Assembly: GCA_947346365.1 (NCBI GenBank)
Contig: CANAAV010000001.1
Location: 124,001-188,000, forward strand
Length of the DNA: 64,000 nucleotides
From: an uncultured Flavonifractor sp.
GTDB lineage: Bacteria; Bacillota; Clostridia; Oscillospirales; Oscillospiraceae
Reading direction: 5' to 3'
In this document: one piece after another, positions 7,778 through 16,935 of the stretch
How the letters are laid out: each line of letters starts with the position of its first letter
Numbering within the stretch: the stretch's first letter is position 1
The notes under the pieces: model-generated
The model's database searches: none
What the model was told of the DNA's origin: nothing
The model's input: only the letters and a program-made list of their open reading frames with translations
Position numbers and translations under genes: made by a program

Positions 7778-9169
7778 ATGAAACTCTGGGCGGGACGGTT
7801 CCAAAAAGAGACCGACACCCTGGTAAATGACTTTAATTCCTCGATTTCTTTTGACGCGAGAATGTATCAGGAGGATATTGCCGGCTCCATGGCCCACGCC
7901 GCCATGCTGGGGCGGCAGGGGATTATTGAGGCGCATGAGGCCGAGAAGATTATTGACGGGCTGAAAGCTATTTTGGCGGATATCGAGGCGGACAACGTGG
8001 AGTTCTCCTTGGAGAACGAGGATATCCACATGAACATTGAGACGATGCTCACCCAACGCATCGGGGAGACAGGCAAGCGCCTTCACACTGCCCGCAGCCG
8101 CAATGACCAGGTGGCGGTGGATTTCCGGCTGTTTGTGAAAAAGGAGATTCCGGTCATCATCGGCATGGTGCTGGAGCTGGAGAAGGTGCTGATCAAAAAG
8201 GCCAAGGCGAATTTGGAAACGGTTATGCCCGGCTATACCCACCTTCAGCGGGCTCAGCCTACGACGTTTGCACACTATATGATGGCCTATGCCAATATGT
8301 TCAAGCGGGATGTGACAAGGCTGGAGGACTGCCTGGAGCGCATGGACGAATGTCCTCTGGGGGCAGGCGCCCTGGCGACCTCGACCTACCCGGTGGACCG
8401 GTTTCAAACCGCTGCGGCATTAGGATTTGCCCGGCCTACCGCCAACTCCATGGACTCGGTGTCTGACCGGGACTTTGCGGTGGAATTTCTCGCGGCGTGT
8501 TCAATTTTGATGATGCACCTGTCCCGGTTTTCCGAGGAAATTATTCTGTGGTGCTCCTGGGAATTTAAGTATGTGGAACTGGACGACGCCTATTCTACGG
8601 GCTCCTCCATCATGCCCCAAAAGAAAAATCCCGATGTGGCCGAGCTGGTCCGGGGTAAAACCGGACGGGTATATGGAAGCCTGATGACGTTGTTGACGGT
8701 GATGAAAGCCCTGCCGCTGGCCTACAACAAGGACATGCAGGAGGACAAGGAATGCGTCTTCGACGCCATTGATACTGTGGAGATGTGTCTGCCGGTATTT
8801 GCCGCTATGCTGGATACCCTCGCGGTGCAGGCCAAGAACATGCGCAGCGCCGCCGCCGGGGGCTTCATCAACGCCACCGACTGCGCCGATTATCTGGTTA
8901 AAAAGGGGATGCCTTTCCGGGAAGCCTACATGATCGTGGGCCGCCTGGTGAACATGTGCATCAAAACGGGGGAGACCCTGGACACCCTGCCTTTGAAGGA
9001 TTTCCGGTCGGTGTCCAACGTATTTGACGCCGATGTATACCGGGCCTTGGAGCTGAAGACCTGCGTTAATGGGCGCAAGGTCTACGGCGGGCCCGCCAAG
9101 GAGGCCGTAGAAGCGCAGATTGCCGCCATTGAGGAATTTGTGGAGGCGCGGAGCCATGGACAGACCTAA
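7778..9169 (+). CDS. argH: Argininosuccinate lyase
   Basis: A 463-residue member of the fumarase/aspartase superfamily that cleaves argininosuccinate to arginine and fumarate. The superfamily signature GSSIMPQKKNPD lies at residues 275-286, with the catalytic serine in the SS pair, and TARSRNDQVA at 104-113 is the ArgH-specific N-terminal motif. Full length and uninterrupted. Its 3' end overlaps the start of argC by 14 bp, which implies translational coupling. Confidence 0.96.
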   Translation: MKLWAGRFQKETDTLVNDFNSSISFDARMYQEDIAGSMAHAAMLGRQGIIEAHEAEKIIDGLKAILADIEADNVEFSLENEDIHMNIETMLTQRIGETGKRLHTARSRNDQVAVDFRLFVKKEIPVIIGMVLELEKVLIKKAKANLETVMPGYTHLQRAQPTTFAHYMMAYANMFKRDVTRLEDCLERMDECPLGAGALATSTYPVDRFQTAAALGFARPTANSMDSVSDRDFAVEFLAACSILMMHLSRFSEEIILWCSWEFKYVELDDAYSTGSSIMPQKKNPDVAELVRGKTGRVYGSLMTLLTVMKALPLAYNKDMQEDKECVFDAIDTVEMCLPVFAAMLDTLAVQAKNMRSAAAGGFINATDCADYLVKKGMPFREAYMIVGRLVNMCIKTGETLDTLPLKDFRSVSNVFDADVYRALELKTCVNGRKVYGGPAKEAVEAQIAAIEEFVEARSHGQT

Positions 9170-10094
9170 GATCTACATTGACGGGCAGGAGGGAACCACT
9201 GGCCTGCAGATCTATGAGCGGCTGGAGGCACGGGAGGACATAGAGCTTCTGCGCATCGCCCCGGATAAGCGCAAGGATGTTCAGGAGCGGAAGAAGCTTT
9301 TAAACGCTGCGGATTTGGCGTTCCTCTGCCTGCCGGACGCCGCCGCCAGAGAGGCGGTGGCGCTTGTGGAAAATAGCCGCACCCGCATAATCGACGCCTC
9401 CACCGCCCACCGCACAGCGGATGGATGGGTATATGGCTTTCCAGAGCTTGCCGGGCAGCGGGAAAAGATTAAAAGCGCCCGGTTTGTGGCCAACCCCGGC
9501 TGCCACGCCACGGGCTTTTTGGCCTGCGTGGCCCCGCTGGTCCGGCTGGGGGGCATTCCCGGGGATTATCCGCTGACCTGTGTTTCACTGACCGGCTATT
9601 CCGGCGGGGGTAAGGGGATGATTGCCGAGTATGAGGCCCCCGACCGGGACACCAGGCTGGACAGCCCCGCCCCCTACGCCCTTGGCCTGACCCACAAGCA
9701 TCTGCCGGAGATGCAGAAGATTGCCGGATTGGACCTGCCGCCGGCTTTTCTCCCGGTGCTGGGGGACTTTTATAAGGGAATGTGCACCACGGTGCTGCTC
9801 CACAACCGGGGGCTGAAGGATAAGCCGCCCGCGGAGGAGATCAGCCGGCTGCTCTGCACCTACTATGGGAACGAGGCAATGGTATGGGTGGCTCCCTTTG
9901 GGGAAGCTCCGGTCCGGCTTTACGCGGGTGAACTGGCGGGCAGCGACCGCTTGAAGATCACCGTCTCCGGGGGCCGGGAGCAGACGCTGATTGCCGCCCA
10001 GTTTGACAACCTGGGCAAGGGAGCCAGCGGCGCGGCGGTGCAGAATATGAATCTGATGCTGGGGTTCCCAGAGACACGGGGTCTGAATATTTAA
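9156..10094 (+). CDS. argC: N-acetyl-gamma-glutamyl-phosphate reductase (short, type 2)
   Basis: A 312-residue NADPH-dependent reductase of the acetylglutamate branch. The nucleotide-binding start is GQEGTTGL (10-17) and the catalytic cysteine is Cys116 in ANPGCHATG. The GQEGTTG opening and the shorter length mark the type 2 ArgC form. The start is the ATG inside the last codons of argH, because upstream in-frame codons have no ribosome site and argC homologues begin close to the GxxGxxG loop. Confidence 0.93.
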   Translation: MDRPKIYIDGQEGTTGLQIYERLEAREDIELLRIAPDKRKDVQERKKLLNAADLAFLCLPDAAAREAVALVENSRTRIIDASTAHRTADGWVYGFPELAGQREKIKSARFVANPGCHATGFLACVAPLVRLGGIPGDYPLTCVSLTGYSGGGKGMIAEYEAPDRDTRLDSPAPYALGLTHKHLPEMQKIAGLDLPPAFLPVLGDFYKGMCTTVLLHNRGLKDKPPAEEISRLLCTYYGNEAMVWVAPFGEAPVRLYAGELAGSDRLKITVSGGREQTLIAAQFDNLGKGASGAAVQNMNLMLGFPETRGLNI

Positions 10095-10142
10095 CGGTGC
10101 GATTAAAAAGAATACGAATTCCCACAAAAAGGAGTGCGCGAT

Positions 10143-11405
10143 ATGAAACAAGTACCCGGCGGTGTGACCGCCCCCAAGGGTTTCCGGGCGTCCGGCGTCC
10201 ACTGCGGCGTGAAGAGGGGGAAGGGGGACGGCAATCAGCCCCCTATGAACAAGATGCCGGAGGTGCTCACGGATAAAAAGGATTTGGCCCTCATTGTCTC
10301 GGCGCAGCCCTGCGTGGCCTGCGCCGTGTACACGATGAACCGGGTAAAGGCCGCGCCCATCTATGTGACCATGGATCACCTGGAAAACGGCGAGGCGCAG
10401 GCGATTGTGGCAAATTCCGGAAACGCGAATGCGTGTGCTCCGCTGAGCCATGAGCACGCCGAGGAGATGTGCGCCCTGGCGGCCAAGGCCACCGGACTGA
10501 AAGCGGAGGATTTTGTGGTGGCCTCTACCGGCGTGATCGGACAGGAGCTGAATATAGCCGCCATTGAGGCGGGGCTGCCTGCGGCGGCCGCGGCTTTGTC
10601 CCGGGATGGCTCCGGCGATGCGGCAAACGCCATTATGACCACCGATACGGTGAAGAAGGAGCGCTCGGTGACCTGTACGCTGGGGGGGAAGACTGTGACC
10701 ATCGGAGCCATTGCCAAAGGCTCCGGCATGATTCACCCCAACATGGGCACCATGCTCTGCTTTGTCACTACGGACTGCGCCATCACCCACGAAATGCTCT
10801 CCGACGCCCTGCATGAGATTGTTCCCCGCACCTTTAACCGGGTAACGGTGGACGGGGACACCTCCACCAACGATATGTGCGTGGTGCTGGCAAACGGCAT
10901 GGCCGGCAACGAGCTGATTGAGTGGAAGGACGATGGATATACCGTCTTTTATAAGACGCTTTCTTACGTGTTTGAACAGCTGGCCCGGGAAATTGCCGCC
11001 GACGGCGAAGGAGCGGGTAAGCTGATTACCTGTACAGTCCGCAACGCGCGCAGTGAAGAGAGCGCCGAGCGCCTGGGTAAGGCGGTGGTGGGTTCTTCCC
11101 TGGTGAAGGCCGCCATGTTCGGCTCCGACGCCAACTGGGGGCGGGTGCTGTGCGCCATGGGATATTCCAAGGCCCCCTTTCGCCCGGAGTTTGTGGATCT
11201 GCGCTTCTGCTCCGCCGTGGGCGAGGTAGAGGTCTGCCGCCAGGGGGCGGGACTGGACTTTGATGAGGAAGCGGCAAAGAGCATTCTGGAGCAGGATGAA
11301 GTAATCATTGACGTCAACCTTAACGAGGGGGAGCATGAGGCCACCTGCTGGGGTTGCGATCTGACCTATGACTATGTGAAAATCAACGGGGATTACCGGA
11401 CCTGA
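10143..11405 (+). CDS. argJ: Bifunctional ornithine acetyltransferase / N-acetylglutamate synthase
   Basis: A 420-residue precursor that cuts itself into alpha and beta chains before Thr203 in the motif SGMIHPNMGTML; the new N-terminal threonine is the nucleophile that moves the acetyl group from N-acetylornithine to glutamate. The residue before the cut is Gly rather than the common Ala. With ArgJ present the pathway recycles acetyl groups, and no separate argA is needed. AAAAAGGAG lies 8 bases before ATG 10143; a GTG at 10134 lies within that site and is rejected. Confidence 0.94.
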   Translation: MKQVPGGVTAPKGFRASGVHCGVKRGKGDGNQPPMNKMPEVLTDKKDLALIVSAQPCVACAVYTMNRVKAAPIYVTMDHLENGEAQAIVANSGNANACAPLSHEHAEEMCALAAKATGLKAEDFVVASTGVIGQELNIAAIEAGLPAAAAALSRDGSGDAANAIMTTDTVKKERSVTCTLGGKTVTIGAIAKGSGMIHPNMGTMLCFVTTDCAITHEMLSDALHEIVPRTFNRVTVDGDTSTNDMCVVLANGMAGNELIEWKDDGYTVFYKTLSYVFEQLAREIAADGEGAGKLITCTVRNARSEESAERLGKAVVGSSLVKAAMFGSDANWGRVLCAMGYSKAPFRPEFVDLRFCSAVGEVEVCRQGAGLDFDEEAAKSILEQDEVIIDVNLNEGEHEATCWGCDLTYDYVKINGDYRT

Positions 11406-11422
11406 GCGAGGAGGGCGGCGAT

Positions 11423-12277
11423 ATGTCAGATTCCCATGTAGAACGGGCCCAGGTTCTGGCGGAGGCCCTGCCTTATATCCAGGCGTTCAACGGCAAAACT
11501 GTAGTGGTCAAATACGGCGGCAACGCCATGATCTCTGAGGAACTGCGGCAGGCTGTTATTTCGGATATTATCTTACTCCACCTGGTGGGGATCCACGTGG
11601 TTGTGGTCCACGGCGGCGGGCCGGAGATCACCGCTATGCTGAAAAAGACTGGAAAGCAATCCCATTTTGTGGACGGCCTGCGCTACACGGACCAGGAGAC
11701 CATGGATATCGTGCAGCAGGTGCTCTGCGGCAAGGTGAACAAGGATCTAGTGGCGACGCTCAACCGTATGGGCGGCAAAGCGGTGGGACTGTGCGGAATG
11801 GATGCGGGGCTTTTTCAGGCCAGACAGCTGAACGAGCAGTACGGCCTGGTGGGGGAGATTGTCCAGGCAAAGCCTCAAGTGGTGGAGGACGCGCTGAAAA
11901 ATGGATACATTCCAGTGGTGTCCACCGTGGCCCAGGGGGTAGATGCGGATACGGCCTATAATATCAATGCCGACACCGCCGCCGCTAAGCTGGCGGTGGC
12001 CCTTCAGGCGGAAAAGCTGCTTCTGCTCACCGATGTGCGGGGCCTGCTGCGCGATCCCGAGGATGAGAGCACCCTTCTCCCCGTGGTGGAACTGGCTCAG
12101 GTGCCCGCGCTGATCAAGGACGGGGTGATACAGGGGGGCATGATTCCAAAAGTGGACTGCTGCGTGGAAGCAGTGCGCTCGGGGGTAAAGAATACCGTCA
12201 TTTTGGACGGGCGGATTCCCCACTCCGTTCTAATTGAGCTTTTGTCCGACGAGGGCGTAGGCACCATGCTGATGTGA
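11423..12277 (+). CDS. argB: Acetylglutamate kinase
   Basis: A 284-residue amino acid kinase family enzyme that phosphorylates N-acetylglutamate. The phosphate-binding KYGGNAM (30-36), the glycine-rich HGGGPEI (about 64-70) and the C-terminal GGMIPKV region are all present. It starts 17 bp after argJ behind GAGGGCGGCGAT. In many bacteria this is the step inhibited by arginine; the N-terminal helix preceding the core (residues 1-22) is of the kind found in arginine-sensitive hexameric forms, but sensitivity here is inference. Confidence 0.95.
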   Translation: MSDSHVERAQVLAEALPYIQAFNGKTVVVKYGGNAMISEELRQAVISDIILLHLVGIHVVVVHGGGPEITAMLKKTGKQSHFVDGLRYTDQETMDIVQQVLCGKVNKDLVATLNRMGGKAVGLCGMDAGLFQARQLNEQYGLVGEIVQAKPQVVEDALKNGYIPVVSTVAQGVDADTAYNINADTAAAKLAVALQAEKLLLLTDVRGLLRDPEDESTLLPVVELAQVPALIKDGVIQGGMIPKVDCCVEAVRSGVKNTVILDGRIPHSVLIELLSDEGVGTMLM

Positions 12278-12327
12278 CGCGCCGGCGGCCTGCTGTTCCG
12301 CCGGACTGCAAAAGGAGGCGGGTCGAA

Positions 12328-13506
12328 ATGACCCATGAGGAGTTAAAGGCCCTGGACGGGCAGTATGTGATGGGGACTTATGGCCGTTTTGACGTGGATA
12401 TTGACCGCGGGAAAGGGGCGACCCTCTACGACTTGGCAGGGAAAGAGTATATTGATTTTTCCTCCGGAATCGGGGTGTGCTCCGTGGGGTATGGAGACCC
12501 CCGATGGGTGGAGGCGGTCTCCGGCCAGGCGGCAAAGCTGGCCCATGTCTCCAACCTGTTTTATACCCAGCCCTGCGCCCAATTGGCGCAGGTGCTGTGC
12601 CAGCGCTCGGGCATGGCGGCGGCTTTTTTTGCAAACTCTGGGGCGGAGGGCAACGAGGGCCTTATCAAGCTGGCTCGAAAATACAGTTTTGACAGATACG
12701 GGAAGGGGCGGGGAACGGTCCTAACGCTGAAAAATTCCTTCCACGGCAGGACCATCACGACGCTGACCGCCACCGGGCAGGAGGTATTTCACAATTACTT
12801 TTTCCCTTTTGACGAGGGCTTCCGCTATGCGCAGGCGGGGGATATGAATTCGCTCCAGGCGGCGGCGGGGCACGACGTGTGCGCGGTTTTGCTGGAGCTG
12901 GTCCAGGGGGAGGGCGGCGTGCTGCCCATGGAAAAAGCCTATGTTCAGGCGCTGGCGGAGCTGTGCCGGGAACGGGATTGGCTGCTGCTGGTGGATGAGG
13001 TACAGACCGGCGTTGGCCGCACAGGGACGCTGTTTGCCTTCCAGCAGTACGGCATAGAGCCGGACGCCGTCTCCTTTGCCAAGGGAATTGCCGGAGGGTT
13101 GCCCATGGGGGGATTTCTGACCCATGCCCGCTGCCGGGATGTATTGGGTCCCGGAACCCATGCCAGCACGTTTGGCGGCAATCCCATCTGCGCCAGCGCC
13201 GCCTTGGCGGTGCTGGAGATCCTGGATGGGGAACTGCTGGACGCTGTAGCAGAGAAGGGGAAATACCTGCGCCGGCGGATTGGGCAGATGAATCTGGACT
13301 GCTTGGGAGCCACCCGGGGGCTGGGTCTGATGATCGGCGTGGAGGTCAAAGAGCGCTACAGCAATAAGGAGCTGGCGGCGCGGCTGATTGGAAACGGCCT
13401 GCTGGTGCTGACGGCGGGGCGGGCCCTGCGCCTTCTGCCCCCGCTGACCATCAGCCGGGAGGAGATTGACAAGGGGCTGCTGATTCTGGAGCGCACGCTG
13501 TCCTAA
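12328..13506 (+). CDS. argD: Acetylornithine aminotransferase
   Basis: A 392-residue class III PLP aminotransferase that makes N-acetylornithine from the semialdehyde using glutamate. The PLP lysine is Lys252 (SFAKGIAGG) and DEVQTGVGR (223-231) holds the aspartate that contacts the pyridine nitrogen. FFANSGAEGNE (100-110) is the phosphate-binding segment. ATG 12328 with AGGAGG 9 bases upstream is preferred over an earlier in-frame ATG at 12274 that overlaps argB and adds 18 unrelated residues. Such enzymes may also serve lysine synthesis. Confidence 0.94.
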   Translation: MTHEELKALDGQYVMGTYGRFDVDIDRGKGATLYDLAGKEYIDFSSGIGVCSVGYGDPRWVEAVSGQAAKLAHVSNLFYTQPCAQLAQVLCQRSGMAAAFFANSGAEGNEGLIKLARKYSFDRYGKGRGTVLTLKNSFHGRTITTLTATGQEVFHNYFFPFDEGFRYAQAGDMNSLQAAAGHDVCAVLLELVQGEGGVLPMEKAYVQALAELCRERDWLLLVDEVQTGVGRTGTLFAFQQYGIEPDAVSFAKGIAGGLPMGGFLTHARCRDVLGPGTHASTFGGNPICASAALAVLEILDGELLDAVAEKGKYLRRRIGQMNLDCLGATRGLGLMIGVEVKERYSNKELAARLIGNGLLVLTAGRALRLLPPLTISREEIDKGLLILERTLS

Positions 13507-13551
13507 TATATGGTCCCGGCGGTCTGCCGGAGCTGCTATGAGGTGATGAAG

Positions 13552-14472
13552 ATGCAAAAAGATTTGCTCAAACTATTGGACCTGTCCGGAAAAGACATCG
13601 CAAAGATCCTGAATGTGGCGGACCAGATGAAGTACAACCAGAAGCACGGTTTGGCCCATGGGTATCTGGCAGGTAAGACGCTGGCAATGATTTTTGAGAA
13701 GAACTCCACCCGTACGCGGGTCTCCTTTGAGACTGGCATGTTCCAGTTGGGAGGTCATGCGGTTTTTCTGTCCGGGAAAGAGAGCCAGATTGGCCGGGGA
13801 GAGCCGATTGAGGACACCGCGCGCGTGCTTTCCCGGTATTGCGACGGGATTATGATCCGCACCTATGGCCAGGACGAGGTGGAAAAATTGGCTCAGTATG
13901 CCTCGATCCCGGTGATTAACGGCCTGACGGATTTTGCCCATCCCTGTCAGGTGCTGGCCGACCTGATGACAGTTCGGGAGCATATGGCCCGGCTGGAGGG
14001 CCTGAAGCTGTGCTTCATCGGGGATGGCAACAACATGGCCAATTCCCTGATTGTGGGTGGATTGAAATGCGGCATGGATGTGTCGGTGGCCTGTCCGGAA
14101 GGATATGATCCGGACCCCAGGGTGCTGGAGTTTGCCAGAGGGGCGGAAGATGCTGTGTTCCAGCTGTGTCGGTCGCCGGAAGAGGCGGCGGTGGATGCCG
14201 ACGTGGTGATTACCGACGTATGGGCCTCTATGGGGCAAGAGGAGGAAGCGCAGCAGCGCCGGGCGGCGTTTGCCGGATATCAGGTAAACGCGGCTCTCAT
14301 GGCGTTGGCCCACCCGGGGGCGATGGTGCAGCATTGCCTGCCTGCCCACCGGGGCGAGGAGATTACTGCCGAGGTCTTTGAGGCCCACGCGGAGGAGATT
14401 TTTGACGAGGCGGAGAACCGCCTTCACGCTCAAAAAGCGGTGATGTACCTGCTGATGGGCGGCGGAGAATAA
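13552..14472 (+). CDS. argF: Ornithine carbamoyltransferase
   Basis: A 306-residue transcarbamylase that forms citrulline from ornithine and carbamoyl phosphate. The carbamoyl-phosphate loop STRTR is at 52-56, HPCQ at 130-133 and HCLPAHRG near the C-terminus closes the ornithine site. GAGGTG lies 6 bases before ATG 13552; the in-frame start at 13510 lacks a site. Last gene of the arginine cluster. No carAB is linked. A G+C-rich hairpin follows (about 14486-14512) but has no T-tract. Confidence 0.95.
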   Translation: MQKDLLKLLDLSGKDIAKILNVADQMKYNQKHGLAHGYLAGKTLAMIFEKNSTRTRVSFETGMFQLGGHAVFLSGKESQIGRGEPIEDTARVLSRYCDGIMIRTYGQDEVEKLAQYASIPVINGLTDFAHPCQVLADLMTVREHMARLEGLKLCFIGDGNNMANSLIVGGLKCGMDVSVACPEGYDPDPRVLEFARGAEDAVFQLCRSPEEAAVDADVVITDVWASMGQEEEAQQRRAAFAGYQVNAALMALAHPGAMVQHCLPAHRGEEITAEVFEAHAEEIFDEAENRLHAQKAVMYLLMGGGE

Positions 14473-14571
14473 ATGCGCCTGACGCCCTCGCCGGGCATAT
14501 TTCCGGCGGGGACGGTTTGAGACGTATGGGCGGCGGGCCGGCGCAGTGTAGTATTTTTTAGAAAGAAACGC

Positions 14572-14600
14572 TTTTCATTTGAATGAAATTTTGATACAAT
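14572..14600 (+). promoter_or_regulatory. Candidate promoter of the PilZ gene
   Basis: A good -10, TACAAT (14595-14600), with a weak -35 TTTTCA (14572-14577) 17 bp upstream, about 50 bp before the start codon. Confidence 0.45.
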
Positions 14601-14652
14601 AAAAGTAAATTAGGCCGCGCGGGAATTGCGGGGGGGAAAGAGAGGGCTCCGG

Positions 14653-15339
14653 ATGGGACTGTTTGACTTTCTAAAGAAGAGAAACGCCGCCGAAGCAGCG
14701 GAGAAACCGGACAAAGATGAGGAGCTGGAGCGGTATACAGGGCTGCGGGCAGAGGTAACGTCCTCTGACGATGGACGGCTGCTGTTTATAGCAAAGCTGC
14801 TGGGCGTCCGGGGAGGCCGGGCGGAGCTACATCAGCAGTCCGGCGGGGATATTGATCCGGAGACAGAGGCCCTGCATGTCAAGATCCGCGGCTACAGCGA
14901 AAAGGATAAGAAAGCGGTGTACTTACAGGGGATGATTTCACCGGACAGGACGGGGGTTTGGAAGGTAGAGGGGCTGGCGCTCACTAAGCTGAGCAACGAG
15001 CGGACCTTTTTCCGTCTGGATACCAATAATGTCACGGCAGAACTGGTTCCCATGGGCAGGACGCGGGGCAAGGGAGGAAACTGCGAGCTGGTGAACATCA
15101 GCGTAGGGGGCGCGTGCGTAAGCACCGGGGCGGTGTATGAGATGGGAGATCAGCTCCGCCTGACCGTGAAGCTCCACCCGGAGCGGGAGCCTTTTGTGCT
15201 GTTTTGTCAGATATTGCGCATCATGACCAGAGGCGAAGGGCTGTACGCCTACGGCTGCCGGTTTGTGAACTTGAAGGAGGCCGACGAGGAGAAAATTACT
15301 CAGATTATCTTTGACCTCCAACGCAAAAGAAATTTTTGA
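14653..15339 (+). CDS. PilZ-domain (c-di-GMP receptor) protein
   Basis: A 228-residue soluble protein. The C-terminal half contains both halves of the c-di-GMP binding signature: RTFFR (RxxxR, near residue 120) and NISVGG (D/NxSxxG, near 150). The N-terminal half looks like the YcgR-type flanking domain. It would therefore sense cyclic di-GMP; the output is unknown because no flagellar or secretion genes are nearby. ATG 14653 is chosen for the GAGAGGG site 6 bases upstream; nine in-frame codons before it are ignored. Confidence 0.78.
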   Translation: MGLFDFLKKRNAAEAAEKPDKDEELERYTGLRAEVTSSDDGRLLFIAKLLGVRGGRAELHQQSGGDIDPETEALHVKIRGYSEKDKKAVYLQGMISPDRTGVWKVEGLALTKLSNERTFFRLDTNNVTAELVPMGRTRGKGGNCELVNISVGGACVSTGAVYEMGDQLRLTVKLHPEREPFVLFCQILRIMTRGEGLYAYGCRFVNLKEADEEKITQIIFDLQRKRNF

Positions 15340-15388
15340 GCTGGAGGCAGCAGGACCGGCCGGCCGCGTAGAGGTAAATCCGAAAATG

Positions 15389-15430
15389 TTCAACCCCCAT
15401 CCGCCATATGTACAGCGGATGGGGGTTGAA
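15389..15430 (-). terminator. Terminator between convergent PilZ and NSS genes
   Basis: Arms 15389-15404 and 15415-15430 pair perfectly over 16 bp. On the minus strand the stem is followed by CATTTTCGG, so it mainly serves the NSS transporter gene; the plus side has no T-tract. Confidence 0.7.
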
Positions 15431-15449
15431 CTGACTGTCAGGCCGGAAT

Positions 15450-16781
15450 TTAGAATGCAACTTTTAAAACCAGTGCCACCGCGCATAAAATGACGGCGCA
15501 GGGAACGTAGATATACCGGCCCAAATTGTACCATAAGCGGGCGGGAGGGCGCTTGGCGCCCAGGCCGACCTCCTCCATCAGGGACTTGCGGTCCATGACC
15601 CAGAACCAGGAGACCGCTCCGAGGGTGGCGCCGATGGGGATGATATAGATGGATACAATGTCCATCCAGGGGCCCCACTTAAAGATGGCCTCCATATGAA
15701 GGCCAATGCCCAAGCAGACGGCGCACAGCAGAACCAGCACAATCCGGCGGTTGAGCCGGGGGAAGCGGTGGAGCAGGGACTCTCCCACCGCTTCAAACAT
15801 ATTCTGCAAGGAACTGACCCCGGCAAAGACCATAGCGGTATATAGAATAACGGCAAACAGGCGGCCCAGGGGAATATCCTGTAGGATGCGGGGAAGGGTG
15901 ACAAAGAGAAGGGAGGGCCCCGCTCCGATATCCAGCCCATAGGCAAAGCAGGCGGGGATGATAACCAAGGCGGCCACCAGAGCGGCGATGGTGTCAAACA
16001 GGGCGGTCTGTCTGGCCAGGGCTGTCACGTCCTCCGCAGGGTCCAGGTATGCGCCATAGACGATCATGCCGCTGCCGGTGATAGAGAGGGAGAAAAAGGC
16101 CTGTCCCATAGCCCAGATCCAGACCATGGGGTTGAGCAGATCGTTCCAGCGGGGCGTGAACATATAGCGGTAGCCCTCCGCCGCGCCGGGCAGGAACGCC
16201 ACTCTTACCGCCAGCACGGCGAAGATGACAAAAAACAGGGGCATCATGATTTTATTGCTTTTTTCAATACTTTTTGCGCCTAAGAGCAGGGTGAGCAGGG
16301 TGCCTACCACCACTGCGACGTGAAAGGGCACTACGGAGTAGTCCGTCAAAGAGAAGGAGTCAAACCAGACGGCGGTGTCCAATGTCATCAGGGACCCGGT
16401 AGCGGAGTGAAAAAAGGCCTTGAGCACATAAGCGATAATAACCGCATAGCCGATCGCGATGCACATGGACCCGGCGAGTGGGAGCCATCCCAGCAGCCCG
16501 CCTGCTTTACCGAGGTCCACCCTGCGGCTGGCCCAGGCCATGCGGTAAGAGCCCAAGGTTCCGGTGCGGGCGCGGCGGCCTACGGCGTACTCGGCGGAGA
16601 GCCCTACTGTGCCGAAGAGCAGGATAAACACCAGGTAGGCCAGTAAAAAGGCCCCTCCACCGTTGCTTCCCATTTTGGCGGGGAAGCCCCAGACATTTGC
16701 CATGCCCACAGCAGAGCCGACTGCCGAAAGCACGAAGCCCCAGCTGCTGGAAAACCGGCCTTTTTTTCGGTCAGTACTCAT
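15450..16781 (-). CDS. Sodium-dependent transporter (neurotransmitter:sodium symporter family)
   Basis: A 443-residue membrane protein of the NSS/SNF family, which imports amino acids or related solutes with sodium. The first helix FVLSAVGSAVGMANVWGFP (17-35) contains the conserved sodium and substrate motif of LeuT, TyrT and MhsT, and about 11 hydrophobic segments follow. Bacterial 11-helix members such as MhsT and TyrT carry hydrophobic or aromatic amino acids; the substrate here is not known. AAGGAGG lies 5 bases before the ATG. It is divergent from trmB. Confidence 0.88.
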   Translation of the reverse strand: MSTDRKKGRFSSSWGFVLSAVGSAVGMANVWGFPAKMGSNGGGAFLLAYLVFILLFGTVGLSAEYAVGRRARTGTLGSYRMAWASRRVDLGKAGGLLGWLPLAGSMCIAIGYAVIIAYVLKAFFHSATGSLMTLDTAVWFDSFSLTDYSVVPFHVAVVVGTLLTLLLGAKSIEKSNKIMMPLFFVIFAVLAVRVAFLPGAAEGYRYMFTPRWNDLLNPMVWIWAMGQAFFSLSITGSGMIVYGAYLDPAEDVTALARQTALFDTIAALVAALVIIPACFAYGLDIGAGPSLLFVTLPRILQDIPLGRLFAVILYTAMVFAGVSSLQNMFEAVGESLLHRFPRLNRRIVLVLLCAVCLGIGLHMEAIFKWGPWMDIVSIYIIPIGATLGAVSWFWVMDRKSLMEEVGLGAKRPPARLWYNLGRYIYVPCAVILCAVALVLKVAF

Positions 16782-16817
16782 ATGCGCCTCCTTAACTGCC
16801 TGTCGTCAGTAGCTACT

Positions 16818-16847
16818 ATTATAGGCTCCATCACAAGCCTGTGTCAA
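16818..16847 (-). promoter_or_regulatory. Promoter of the NSS transporter gene
   Basis: Minus-strand TTGACA (16842-16847), 18 bp, TATAAT (16818-16823). Both hexamers are consensus. Confidence 0.8.
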
Positions 16848-16859
16848 GTTTCGCGGGCG

Positions 16860-16888
16860 TTGCAAAGGCGAAAAGTTCATGGTATAGT
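16860..16888 (+). promoter_or_regulatory. Promoter of trmB
   Basis: TTGCAA (16860-16865), 17 bp, TATAGT (16883-16888), 47 bp before trmB and back to back with the NSS promoter. Confidence 0.65.
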
Positions 16889-16935
16889 AGACATAGAGCA
16901 GCTCTCGCATGGAATTTTAAGAGGTGGAACGCCCT

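Noticed and set aside
9585..11336. Minus-strand open frame of 583 codons opposite argC and argJ
   Set aside because: Shadow of real plus-strand genes, His/Gly-rich low-quality protein, no start signals.
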